A stretch of 64,000 nt of DNA. It comes from Burkholderiales bacterium. Its GTDB lineage: Bacteria > Pseudomonadota > Gammaproteobacteria > Burkholderiales > JAEUOS01. The position numbers and the translations under genes are program-made. The stretch spans positions 1 through 64,000 of the forward strand of contig CANJDH010000001.1 of assembly GCA_947473125.1 (NCBI GenBank), given 5' to 3'. The notes below the pieces were generated by a model, which saw only the letters and a program-made list of their open reading frames with translations, ran no database searches and was not told the origin of the DNA. This document shows, piece by piece, positions 1 through 8,335 of the stretch (the first letter of the stretch is position 1; each line of letters begins with the position of its first letter).

Positions 1-1182
1 GCGTTGCGACAGCTTGACGTTGTAGGTTTCGCTGCCGCGTTCGTCGGCGTGACCTTCTATGGTGATGCTGATCGCGGCGTTGCCGCGCAACAGCGATGCG
101 ACGCGATCGAGCACCGGCGCGGTGGCCACGCTGATGGTGGCCCGGTCGTAGGCGAAGTGCACGCGGTCGGCGAGGATTTCGATCTGCTTCGCCGGCGGCA
201 GCTTGGACAGTGCCGCGTCATCGAGCGCCTGTTTCGGTGCTTCCTTCACCGCAACCGGGCGCGGGCAGGTTTCGGCACCGGCAACGGCATCGCGGTAATA
301 GCGCTCGGCCGCCTGCAGGTGCGGCTTGGCGCTGCGCCAGCCGAGGTCGCGCTGGATGTGGCCGGCCCAGACCAGCTGCACTTCCATGCGCGCGATGTCG
401 CCGCCGGCGCACTTGAAGCCGTCCTTGTCGGTCTTGAGTTTTGCGGCCGCTGCCCAAAGATCGTCGCGCACTTTCACCGACAGCGGCACCACGGTCGTCT
501 CCATGCTGATGCCGGGGCGCTTTTGCTCAAGCGCCTCGATCAGCCGGCTGCCCTCGCCGAGCGCCTGCTCGATGATGCCCGAGCGGTTTTTCATCTCGTA
601 TTCGTCGAGCGCAAAATCCACCCAGTGCAGCGCCTTGGCATAGTGATAGGCGGTGTTCGGGTTGTCGCCGGTATCGTTGAGTGCCTTGAGCCGCCCCTGG
701 TAGGCACGAATGAACGCCATGTCGCCACGAATCGCCTGGTCGGTAATGCGCTTGTCAGACGGGGTGAGTTCGGTTTGGGGTTTCGGCGCGGGCGGGGGGA
801 CGGGTGCCGGCGCTGTTGCAGGTTTGGGCGCAGGTGCGGCTTGCGGCGTAGCCGTGGCGGCGGCAGGTGTGGTTCCGGATGAGGGGGTGGCTGAAGAAGG
901 TTGGCCAGAGCCGCTCTGCGCGGCGGCAGGGCTGGAAGGTTCAGCAGGAGCGGCTGACGGGGCAGGTGCAGTTACGGATTCTGCCGCGGGGGTGGCACTG
1001 CCCTGTGGTGGCGCCATGGGAGTGGCACTCCCCTGCGGGGGCGAGATGGGAGTTGCGCTGCCCTGCGGGGGCGACATGGGCACGGCAGTGGCCGTCTGCG
1101 CAAAGCCGTCGCGCAGGGCCAGCATGCCCAGCGCCAGGCCGAGCACGAACAATATCCATCCCATTACTTTGCTCATTCTCAT
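1..1182 (-). CDS. OmpA-family peptidoglycan-binding protein, 3' end cut by window edge
   Basis: An open frame of 394 codons has no stop before the window edge, so the C-terminus is missing. The ATG at 1182 follows GGGGAGAG, a good ribosome binding site; an in-frame ATG at 1176 is the alternative. Residues 1-28 form a signal peptide ending DGFA. A Pro/Ala/Ser-rich linker of about 90 residues follows, opening with three copies of a ten-residue unit containing PPQGSAT. The middle (about 125-320) is helical and resembles the DUF4398/tetratricopeptide-like part of OmpA-type lipoproteins. The last 55 or so residues match the OmpA C-terminal fold, with FAYDRATIS and then IEGHADERGSETYN, the core peptidoglycan-binding motif. 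It probably anchors the outer membrane to the wall. It is the last visible gene of the minus-strand DUF11 operon, 66 nt after the giant barrel protein, and may help hold that protein. No lipobox cysteine is visible. Confidence 0.85.
   Translation of the reverse strand, partial: MRMSKVMGWILFVLGLALGMLALRDGFAQTATAVPMSPPQGSATPISPPQGSATPMAPPQGSATPAAESVTAPAPSAAPAEPSSPAAAQSGSGQPSSATPSSGTTPAAATATPQAAPAPKPATAPAPVPPPAPKPQTELTPSDKRITDQAIRGDMAFIRAYQGRLKALNDTGDNPNTAYHYAKALHWVDFALDEYEMKNRSGIIEQALGEGSRLIEALEQKRPGISMETTVVPLSVKVRDDLWAAAAKLKTDKDGFKCAGGDIARMEVQLVWAGHIQRDLGWRSAKPHLQAAERYYRDAVAGAETCPRPVAVKEAPKQALDDAALSKLPPAKQIEILADRVHFAYDRATISVATAPVLDRVASLLRGNAAISITIEGHADERGSETYNVKLSQR
992..1081 (-). repeat. Three tandem 30-bp repeats in the OmpA-family linker
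   Basis: Units lie at 992-1021, 1022-1051 and 1052-1081. They differ at a few positions only. Each encodes ten residues around PPQGSAT in the linker just after the signal peptide. Being in frame, copy-number change would lengthen or shorten the linker without breaking the gene. Confidence 0.9.
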
Positions 1183-1248
1183 CGCTTCTCTCCCCGTCGC
1201 TCAGGCGCGGTTTGGGTCTGCCACTGTGGAATTTTCATGGTCGATTCA

Positions 1249-4200
1249 TCATGGTTTTGCCGCCGCAGCGCCGTCGCGCAGCTTGGCGTCCTTGTTCCAG
1301 TCGAACAGCGTTTCATCAAACTTGTAGCGCAGGCGCACGTAAAAACCTTTGTCGGTGTAGTCCTGCGCAGTCAGGTCCTTGTCCTTGAAACCGAACAGGT
1401 TGTAGCCGCCCGAGAGCCACAGGTTTTCCTGCAGCAGGTAACCCACTTCCATGCCCAGCCCGAGCTTGCGGTTGCCGAAGCTGCCGTCGGCCAGCATCGA
1501 GGCGACGACGCCGATGTCCCATTTGCTCGACAGGTCGTGGGTGGCGCGGCCCGAGATCAGGTAGCCCTTCGAGGTGCTCAGGATGCCGACCGAATCTTCC
1601 GAGACAAACTTGGCGGCAACCCGCCCCGACACCACCGACGAGCGATTCGCCTGGTAATTGAAGTGCGCCGAAGCGATATCGGCCGAACGCTTCAGGATCG
1701 GCGCGGCCACCGTGTCTTTTTCTTCACGATGCTCGTAGCGTGTCAGCGCCGACAGCTTGTTGCTGTCGGTATCGCGATAGGCGGCGCCGACCTGGAAGCG
1801 CCAGCGCTCCTGGTCGCCCGGCGTGAGGCCTTTTTGTTGCGTCAATGAGTAGGTGTTGCGCGCCAGCAGCGCGACATCGCGGCTCAGCTTGTAGGCGATC
1901 GACACGGTCGAGAGCACGCTGTCAGTGGCGGTGCTGTTGCGCAGCTCAAGCCGGGCCGAGCCTTTCCAGAGCGGGTTGGCGGTGTATTCGATGCCGCCGG
2001 TGACTGCGGTCGACGTATTCGGCGTCGCGTTGAGCGCCGTCGACGTGATCGGCTGCAGGCGCTCCAGCGTGCCGGTGGCGCGCAGGCCCTCGGCAATGGC
2101 CCAGGTGTTGCGCACTCCCATCGAGGCTTCCGCTGTGGCGCCGTCCAGTGAGCTGCGGCCACGGTACTCAGAGAATACCTGGGTACTTTCGGTGACCTTT
2201 GTGTCGATGCCGAACACCGTCGTATTGTTCTTCTGCGCTGCGACCGGGCTGAGTCCGAAGCCACCCGTGAGCGAACTGATCGACTCGTGCCGGCCATAGA
2301 TGCGCGCCGTCGGCGAGAGCTTGTATTCGGCCCCGAGACCGAGCGCCTTGCGATCATCGCCGCGAATCGACTGCTCGTAACTGGCATTGACGCTGGCCTG
2401 CGGCAGGCCCGGCACCGGAGCGGTTACCTTGGTGAGGATGCTGGTGAATTCATTCGGCGTAGTGCCAGTGCTCAGGCCGTCGGCCGTGGCTGGCACTTTC
2501 TCGGTCGAATGGCGCACGCCGGCTTCGACACGTATGCCGTTCGCGAATCCATGATCGATGCGCAACTGCACGCCGGTGCGGTGCGCGGCGGTCGCCACAT
2601 CGCCGGTGCGCAGGTACTCGGTCGACAGGTTGGTCGAGGCAGTGAGTTTGTAAGTGGCACGTGCCCCGCTTTCAGTGCGGCCGCGGTTGAGCGTGGATGA
2701 CGGATTGTCAAAGGTGACTTCCGAACGCCCGGCAAACACGCGCGCGTCCAGATTGCCGTCGGCATGGCGCAATTCAATCCGGCCGGCGTTGCCTGCGCCG
2801 ACCACGGCGCCAGTGGCGGTGCCGGCCGTGAGTGCCGGCGCCCGGCGATTGGTGCGCGCAGCTTCCGCGACCAGCACGGTTTTTTCGAAAATCTTCCAGG
2901 TGGCGTTGAGGCCACCCATCGCAAATTCCTGCCCCGGGTTCTGGTCCTTGACCAGGCTGCCGCCGATCTCCAGGGCGTCGATCACCTTGTACTGGCCGTC
3001 GATGCCGGCGATCCAGAACGGCGTGCCGCCCTGGTCGAGCTCATAAGTGATGCGGATCGACTGCGGGTTCAGGTTGGCGTCGAGACTCGACACCGGCGAC
3101 TTGAACAGCAGCCGGCCGGTGTACGGCTCGATCTCATAGTCCGAAAAACGCGTTTTCGCTTCGGTCAGCAAAATCAGGGCGGTTTGATTGCGGTCACGCG
3201 TCAGGATCTCGACCTTCTCACTATTGATCACCGAGCCCGAGGGCAGGTTAAGCAGGAACGGTCCCGACGTGCCATTGCCGGAAAATTCCTGCACGCGCTG
3301 CCTGAAGGTGTCGCGGCTCACAAACGTGTTGACAGAATACGGCGCGCCTTCCAGATGCCACTTGGCGCCGGTCAGCGATCGCGAGAACTGCGACAGCGCG
3401 CGTGCGCCGGCCGGGCCGGCTGTTGGGTAGTCGCCGTAGAGCACGAAGGACTTGCCCTTGTCGACGCGCACGAAGAAGCGGCCGCTGGTTTGGGCGTCAA
3501 ATGCGCGTGACGACGAATCGCCGTAGATCGGATAAAACTCGTCAGGGCTGATGTCGCGGAACACGCGCTCGCGCAGGTCCTTGTCGGAGTCGTAGGCGAG
3601 AGTCAGCAGATACTCGCCCTTGACCTTGCCCTTGAGGAACATCGAGGCGCGCGCTTCGGTAGAGCGCTTGCCGTCGCCGGATTCGTAATGGAAGCGGCGG
3701 ATCTCCTGCTCGAAATTGTCGCGGCTCTGGGTATTGATCAGGTTCTTGAGCGACAGGCTGTTGAAATTGATCGCCCCTTCGATGATGCCGGCACCGATCA
3801 GCGGCCGCAGGTGCGGCAGGAACGATACTTTCTTTATGCTCTTCAACACGCCGCCTGCGACTTCGATGGTGGCCTCACCCGGGTCGGTCGGTGCAGCCAG
3901 CTTGTATTCGCCGATGCCTCCAGTAAGAAACACCTGGGTGCCCGGTTCCTGCGGATTCAAGTCTTGCGCCAGCCAGCGGCCCAGGCTCGATTGCAGAGTG
4001 ATCGAAGTACGCGAGGTGACAAGCGTGCCCTTGTCGTCAGTGAGGCGCACCTTCACGGTAATCGGCGTGGAGCCGTCTGCCGTTGACGAATCGACCGTGT
4101 CGATGACAATTTTGCCGAGCGTACCCGGCGCCACAACCTTCAGTTTTACCTCGCCACGCACGTTGCCAAACCCGTCGGTCTGGCGCGCAATAATCTCGTT

Positions 4201-7200
4201 GACGCCGGCCTTGAGCGTCACGCCGATGTATTCCCAGGCTTGCATCGACTTCGAATCGATTGTCGATTTTTTGCCGACGCGACTGGCCAACACCGGCTCG
4301 CCGTTCACGAGCAATTCGAAGTTCGCGCCCTTGGTGCCCTTGAGCTGGATATTGGTCTGCGCGCTCGGCAGCGTATCGCCATCCTTCAAATTGAGGATGG
4401 CGAAGCTGTTGTCCATGCCGTCGACCATTTCTTCAAGCGGCTTGGTGGTCAGCGCCGGTTGCGCTACGTCGGGCAACTGCGCACTGGTGGTATCGCCCTG
4501 TTTGGGCGGCAAGTTGGAATTACTTGAATTGACGCTGCCTGCTGGCCCTGGGCCCAGTACCGGTTGGAACGCCTGATTGGCCGCACTCCCCGCGCCCGCA
4601 ATCGGCGTGGCCGCGCTGCCGGCAATGTTGCCCTGTGACGCCGCCCCGACCGGCGCCGCCGCAAGAGGGGCCGGTGCAATCGGCGCCAATGCGCCGGCGA
4701 ACGCCCGGTTCAGTTCAGCCTGCGCGGTCTCGCCCTTCTCGCGCCGCGCCTTGATCTGCTGCAGCACCTCGGGGGAGCAGGAGCCCTCGGCGAAGTCGGC
4801 GCGCACCATTTCCCCATTTTTAACGTCGACAAATCGGGACGACGGGTCGCCGGCGTTGCGATTGTTGAGCGCGATGAGTTCGGAGCCAACCGGCATGGTG
4901 ATGTCATCGATCTTCATTACATGGGTGCGCGGACTGACGCCATAGAGGCTGTACTTGCCCTCCGAATCGGTGACGACGCTGGTGCCGTCTTCCATGTAAA
5001 GGCGCACGCCGGGAATACCGGGCTCGCGGGGACCCTGCACGCGGTCGCGGTTGCAATCGGCAAACACGGTGCCGACGATGAAGCCGCGATCACTGAACAC
5101 GCCGCCGAGAACCCGCACCAGCGCAGTCGCCGTATTGGAGCCCAAACCAGGGGCCGCCGCAGAAACGCGGTTGATGCCGTCTCCCTGCATCGCGTTCACG
5201 CTCAATTGCGCACGATAGGTAAGGGTTACTGTGGTGCCGACGGTTACCAAACCAATTGGCCACACCAGCGACGGCCCGGCGCCGCCGGCCGGGTCGGCAA
5301 TAACCGAGGCAGTTGTGGCGGGAGGCACTGTCAGACGCGACGTGCCTGGCACGTATTTGAAACCGGCCGGCAGAATATCGGTGACTCGGGTTGGCGTAGC
5401 CGGCGTAGCCGTGGCGTTGTTGATCCGCACCGTGTAATCGACAAAATCGCCGATCTCCGCCACCGTTTTGTTGACCGCCTTGGTAACCAAAAAATTGTTA
5501 CCCAGCACCGCCCCGGTCTTGAACAGCGGCAGGTGGTTGTTGACTACGTCAGGATCGCCGGGCGACATGAAAAAACGCAGAAAATACGGCTGGTTCACCG
5601 GCAGAATCGGGGCTACGTTGATGGCGCTAACCTGGTAGGGGCCGGGCACGGCCAGGCCAGTGGGATCAATACAGTTGGCTGCGGCGCAGCCACCGAGCGA
5701 CGCTTGCGGCGGCACCAACCCCTGTGAGACCGTAAACGCCTGGTAGCCTGCGGGTGGCGTAACACCAATTTCGAGCAGGCAACCACCGCCAGCCAAGCCC
5801 TGACAAAAAGTGGACCCCACGGCAGTGATAACGAATTGGTAGAACCCGGTGGCGCCGGTGGTTTGCGTTGCAGCGGCGGCACCGCCGACCAGGTGGATCG
5901 CCGGGTTAAATCCGGGGGCAGCCGCCCCGGCAAGCGTTTTCACGGTAAGCGTGACCTGCGCCCCCACAATTGCTGCGCCGGTCTGCCCGTCGTAGACGAT
6001 GCCCGAGGGATCAAGCGGCAAGTTCTGCTCGAGCACGGTATCGCCGGCGGTCAGATTGACCCTCAGGAAAGTTCCCGACGAATCCAGTTGCGCCTGATTG
6101 CCGCTAAACGAGGCCGTCGAACAAGTCGTGTCGCTGGTGCCACACACCGGGCGACCGTTGACGACATTGCTGGCCGGATCGCGGAAACGAATCCCGTATG
6201 GCCCTGGAATCAGGTTGGTAACGGTATAGCTGCCACTGGCTGCGGTAGTGCCGGTGCCAACAATCGCAAAGGTGGCAAGGTCAAATACTTCAACGGTCCA
6301 GCCCGCGAGTGGCTTGTCGACTCCGGCGTTGTAGGCCCGGTTGTGATTGACGTCCTGCCACACACGGCCGGTCACGTTGGCCGATGGGCCCACCGTTACT
6401 GCAACAGCGGAAGCATTGTTGGCGTTGTTGGCGGCAGGTTCGCCGCCGCCCGCAACGCTGGCGGTATTGGTAAGCGTGCGCGACACAATGGCGGCGGGCG
6501 GTAGCGGCTGGGTGGCAACCGGCGCGAGTACCGACACCGTTCGCGGCACCACTGTCAGGCGGATTGGCGCTGCCGAACCCGGCACCGACGCCGCCAGTGC
6601 CGCAACTACATTGCTGGTGGTGCAGGTTACGGTGACCCCGCCACCGGTCAGGGTGGCCACGCCACTGGCGTGCGAGCCGCTCTGAGTACAGCTCCAGCCG
6701 GTACCGCTCATGCCGGTGACCTCCAGGCCACCCGGCAACGTATCGGTCACCGTGATGGTACCGGTACTCGCCAGCAAGCCCACGTTGGTCACCTGCAGCG
6801 TGTATTCGCCCGAATTGCCGATGGTGAAATTGCCGGAAGCAGGCTTGGAAATGGTCTTGGCGATCTTCAGGTCGGTCGTGCCCGGCGGGGCGGTCGTGAC
6901 GTTGTACTTGGCCTGATTGGTAGCGATCGTGTGCGTGGTACCACCGCAAGCTGCCGGCGGCAAAGGAGCGGCGGCATCGCAGTACGTGATCCGCGCAGCG
7001 TTGGTGGTTGCGGCCGTCCCGACGGCAAGACTGCCTACCACTTCAACCTTGAACTGCAGCGTCCCCGTGGTGTGGGCCGGCACCGACTCGATTTGGGCCT
7101 CGACACGCGCCTCCGACGTGGCCGGAGCAAGCGGGTAGACCACCTCAAAATTGATGCGTGCACCGGCAACCCCGCATTCGAAACCGTCACCATTGCCATC

Positions 7201-8079
7201 GGTCAAGGCAGTCGCCCCGCCGCCGCACGACGACCAGCGGGCGCTGCCTGGCACATAGCGCATGCCGGTGGTGTTGAACACCATCGGGCTCGACGACGAC
7301 ACGCCAATCCAGTCCGTAACGCGCACGTTGGTGGCGGCCACCGGTGTATTGTTGGTGTAGGTCACGGTCACGGTGATCTGTGAGGTCGACGGCGCAGGTC
7401 CTTCGGTGAGCGAGAAGGTCTTGCCCACCGGTGCCAGCACCGCGGAAGCCGTCAGGTTCACGGTGTCGGTGTTTGGCTGCTGTGCGGCGGCCGTATATCC
7501 ACCCGCCGTAGCGGCAGCAGCATTGCCGACGGCACGCACCTCGAATGAGGAAGCCTGCCCGGCCGACCCCGAGGGTGGAATCGTGATGGCGGCCACAAAC
7601 GTAAAGCTCTGCCCTGCAGCCAGCACGCCGGTGGAAGTGATCGGCACCGTGGAATCGGGAATGCTGTCAGCGGGCGAACTGTCTGGATACAGGGCGCGCG
7701 CCGCCACCCACGGTGAGGCACTGGCTGCAGTGCCAAGGTCAAACGTATCCGGACCGTTGCCGGTATTGGTAAGTGTATGGAAGAAGTAGACGGTGGCACC
7801 GATGGGTGAAAAGCGCGATTGAGACGAGGTCAAGGTAAACGCCGCCACCTGCTGCACGATCGCCACAACCGTATTCGACGGCTGATTGGTGACAGTTGAC
7901 TGCGGCGTGGGCAAGCCGCCGAGGCCGGCTGATGCAGCAGTAGCCGGCACGGTGTAGGTGATGTAGGCGGTATTGCTGATCGCGGTGCCCGAAGCGGGTG
8001 CGGCAAGCGCTGGCGCGACGAGCACCGCCAAACTCGCCAAGAGCATGGCCCGTAGAGCTTCTCCCAGAGCCACTCTCAT
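1249..8079 (-). CDS. Giant exported DUF11 / SdrD B-domain protein with C-terminal outer-membrane beta-barrel
   Basis: I start it at the ATG at 8079 (2276 aa) because GAAGAG sits 7 nt upstream and the first residues form a signal peptide ending APALA. In-frame ATGs at 8085 and 8265 exist, but the latter would put a structured intergenic leader into the protein. Residues 30-560 hold several DUF11-type repeats (YTLQVTNVG, VTDTLPGG). An SdrD B-like domain at about 565-640 has GRVWQDVNHN, and a second at about 995-1070 has GTVFADCNRD. An Ala/Pro/Ser linker spans about 1120-1220. Invasin-like Ig segments lie at about 1225-1440. From about 1450 to the end, alternating aromatic strands look like a large beta-barrel, ending GFYVRLRYKF as a plausible BAM signal with a short tail. 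Product function is unknown; a self-anchored surface adhesin or secreted-passenger protein is likely. It shares its N-terminal pattern with the next gene upstream. Confidence 0.8.
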   Translation of the reverse strand: MRVALGEALRAMLLASLAVLVAPALAAPASGTAISNTAYITYTVPATAASAGLGGLPTPQSTVTNQPSNTVVAIVQQVAAFTLTSSQSRFSPIGATVYFFHTLTNTGNGPDTFDLGTAASASPWVAARALYPDSSPADSIPDSTVPITSTGVLAAGQSFTFVAAITIPPSGSAGQASSFEVRAVGNAAAATAGGYTAAAQQPNTDTVNLTASAVLAPVGKTFSLTEGPAPSTSQITVTVTYTNNTPVAATNVRVTDWIGVSSSSPMVFNTTGMRYVPGSARWSSCGGGATALTDGNGDGFECGVAGARINFEVVYPLAPATSEARVEAQIESVPAHTTGTLQFKVEVVGSLAVGTAATTNAARITYCDAAAPLPPAACGGTTHTIATNQAKYNVTTAPPGTTDLKIAKTISKPASGNFTIGNSGEYTLQVTNVGLLASTGTITVTDTLPGGLEVTGMSGTGWSCTQSGSHASGVATLTGGGVTVTCTTSNVVAALAASVPGSAAPIRLTVVPRTVSVLAPVATQPLPPAAIVSRTLTNTASVAGGGEPAANNANNASAVAVTVGPSANVTGRVWQDVNHNRAYNAGVDKPLAGWTVEVFDLATFAIVGTGTTAASGSYTVTNLIPGPYGIRFRDPASNVVNGRPVCGTSDTTCSTASFSGNQAQLDSSGTFLRVNLTAGDTVLEQNLPLDPSGIVYDGQTGAAIVGAQVTLTVKTLAGAAAPGFNPAIHLVGGAAAATQTTGATGFYQFVITAVGSTFCQGLAGGGCLLEIGVTPPAGYQAFTVSQGLVPPQASLGGCAAANCIDPTGLAVPGPYQVSAINVAPILPVNQPYFLRFFMSPGDPDVVNNHLPLFKTGAVLGNNFLVTKAVNKTVAEIGDFVDYTVRINNATATPATPTRVTDILPAGFKYVPGTSRLTVPPATTASVIADPAGGAGPSLVWPIGLVTVGTTVTLTYRAQLSVNAMQGDGINRVSAAAPGLGSNTATALVRVLGGVFSDRGFIVGTVFADCNRDRVQGPREPGIPGVRLYMEDGTSVVTDSEGKYSLYGVSPRTHVMKIDDITMPVGSELIALNNRNAGDPSSRFVDVKNGEMVRADFAEGSCSPEVLQQIKARREKGETAQAELNRAFAGALAPIAPAPLAAAPVGAASQGNIAGSAATPIAGAGSAANQAFQPVLGPGPAGSVNSSNSNLPPKQGDTTSAQLPDVAQPALTTKPLEEMVDGMDNSFAILNLKDGDTLPSAQTNIQLKGTKGANFELLVNGEPVLASRVGKKSTIDSKSMQAWEYIGVTLKAGVNEIIARQTDGFGNVRGEVKLKVVAPGTLGKIVIDTVDSSTADGSTPITVKVRLTDDKGTLVTSRTSITLQSSLGRWLAQDLNPQEPGTQVFLTGGIGEYKLAAPTDPGEATIEVAGGVLKSIKKVSFLPHLRPLIGAGIIEGAINFNSLSLKNLINTQSRDNFEQEIRRFHYESGDGKRSTEARASMFLKGKVKGEYLLTLAYDSDKDLRERVFRDISPDEFYPIYGDSSSRAFDAQTSGRFFVRVDKGKSFVLYGDYPTAGPAGARALSQFSRSLTGAKWHLEGAPYSVNTFVSRDTFRQRVQEFSGNGTSGPFLLNLPSGSVINSEKVEILTRDRNQTALILLTEAKTRFSDYEIEPYTGRLLFKSPVSSLDANLNPQSIRITYELDQGGTPFWIAGIDGQYKVIDALEIGGSLVKDQNPGQEFAMGGLNATWKIFEKTVLVAEAARTNRRAPALTAGTATGAVVGAGNAGRIELRHADGNLDARVFAGRSEVTFDNPSSTLNRGRTESGARATYKLTASTNLSTEYLRTGDVATAAHRTGVQLRIDHGFANGIRVEAGVRHSTEKVPATADGLSTGTTPNEFTSILTKVTAPVPGLPQASVNASYEQSIRGDDRKALGLGAEYKLSPTARIYGRHESISSLTGGFGLSPVAAQKNNTTVFGIDTKVTESTQVFSEYRGRSSLDGATAEASMGVRNTWAIAEGLRATGTLERLQPITSTALNATPNTSTAVTGGIEYTANPLWKGSARLELRNSTATDSVLSTVSIAYKLSRDVALLARNTYSLTQQKGLTPGDQERWRFQVGAAYRDTDSNKLSALTRYEHREEKDTVAAPILKRSADIASAHFNYQANRSSVVSGRVAAKFVSEDSVGILSTSKGYLISGRATHDLSSKWDIGVVASMLADGSFGNRKLGLGMEVGYLLQENLWLSGGYNLFGFKDKDLTAQDYTDKGFYVRLRYKFDETLFDWNKDAKLRDGAAAAKP

Positions 8080-8335
8080 CGACATACTCTTCGAAGAGTG
8101 TTGGTGCAAGCCATTTTCAGCGGCATGGCTGGTGCCGAACGGGCGCGCCTTTTCGCTGGGCTGGCGCACGGGGACACCCCGGGCCAACCCAGTGAAAAGG
8201 GGCGCGAGGCCGCCGAAGAGGCGGCTCGCGTCCTTCAAAAATTCGCGTAACGCGATCAATTTCATGATTCGATTCTTTGGCTTGCCCGGCGTTGGCGTTT
8301 CTGGCGCCAACGCCGAGTCAAACCTCAGTTCAAGG
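8080..8335 (-). other. Structured intergenic leader between the two DUF11 genes
   Basis: This stretch lies between the stop of the 993-residue gene and the preferred start of the giant gene. It holds a perfect 10-bp stem with a 7-nt loop (8288-8314), a 6-bp stem GCCGCC/GGCGGC (8209-8225), a long imperfect inverted repeat (about 8143-8205) and a 14-bp palindrome (8086-8099) whose right half on the minus strand is the GAAGAG ribosome binding site. None has a long T-run, so they read better as mRNA processing, stability or translation elements than as terminators. The frame upstream of 8079 is open here, so an N-terminal extension cannot be excluded. Confidence 0.5.

Noticed and set aside
4-1327. 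Plus-strand open frames over the OmpA-type gene
   Set aside because: The minus strand carries a clear signal peptide and OmpA motif in the same DNA; the plus frames are shadows.
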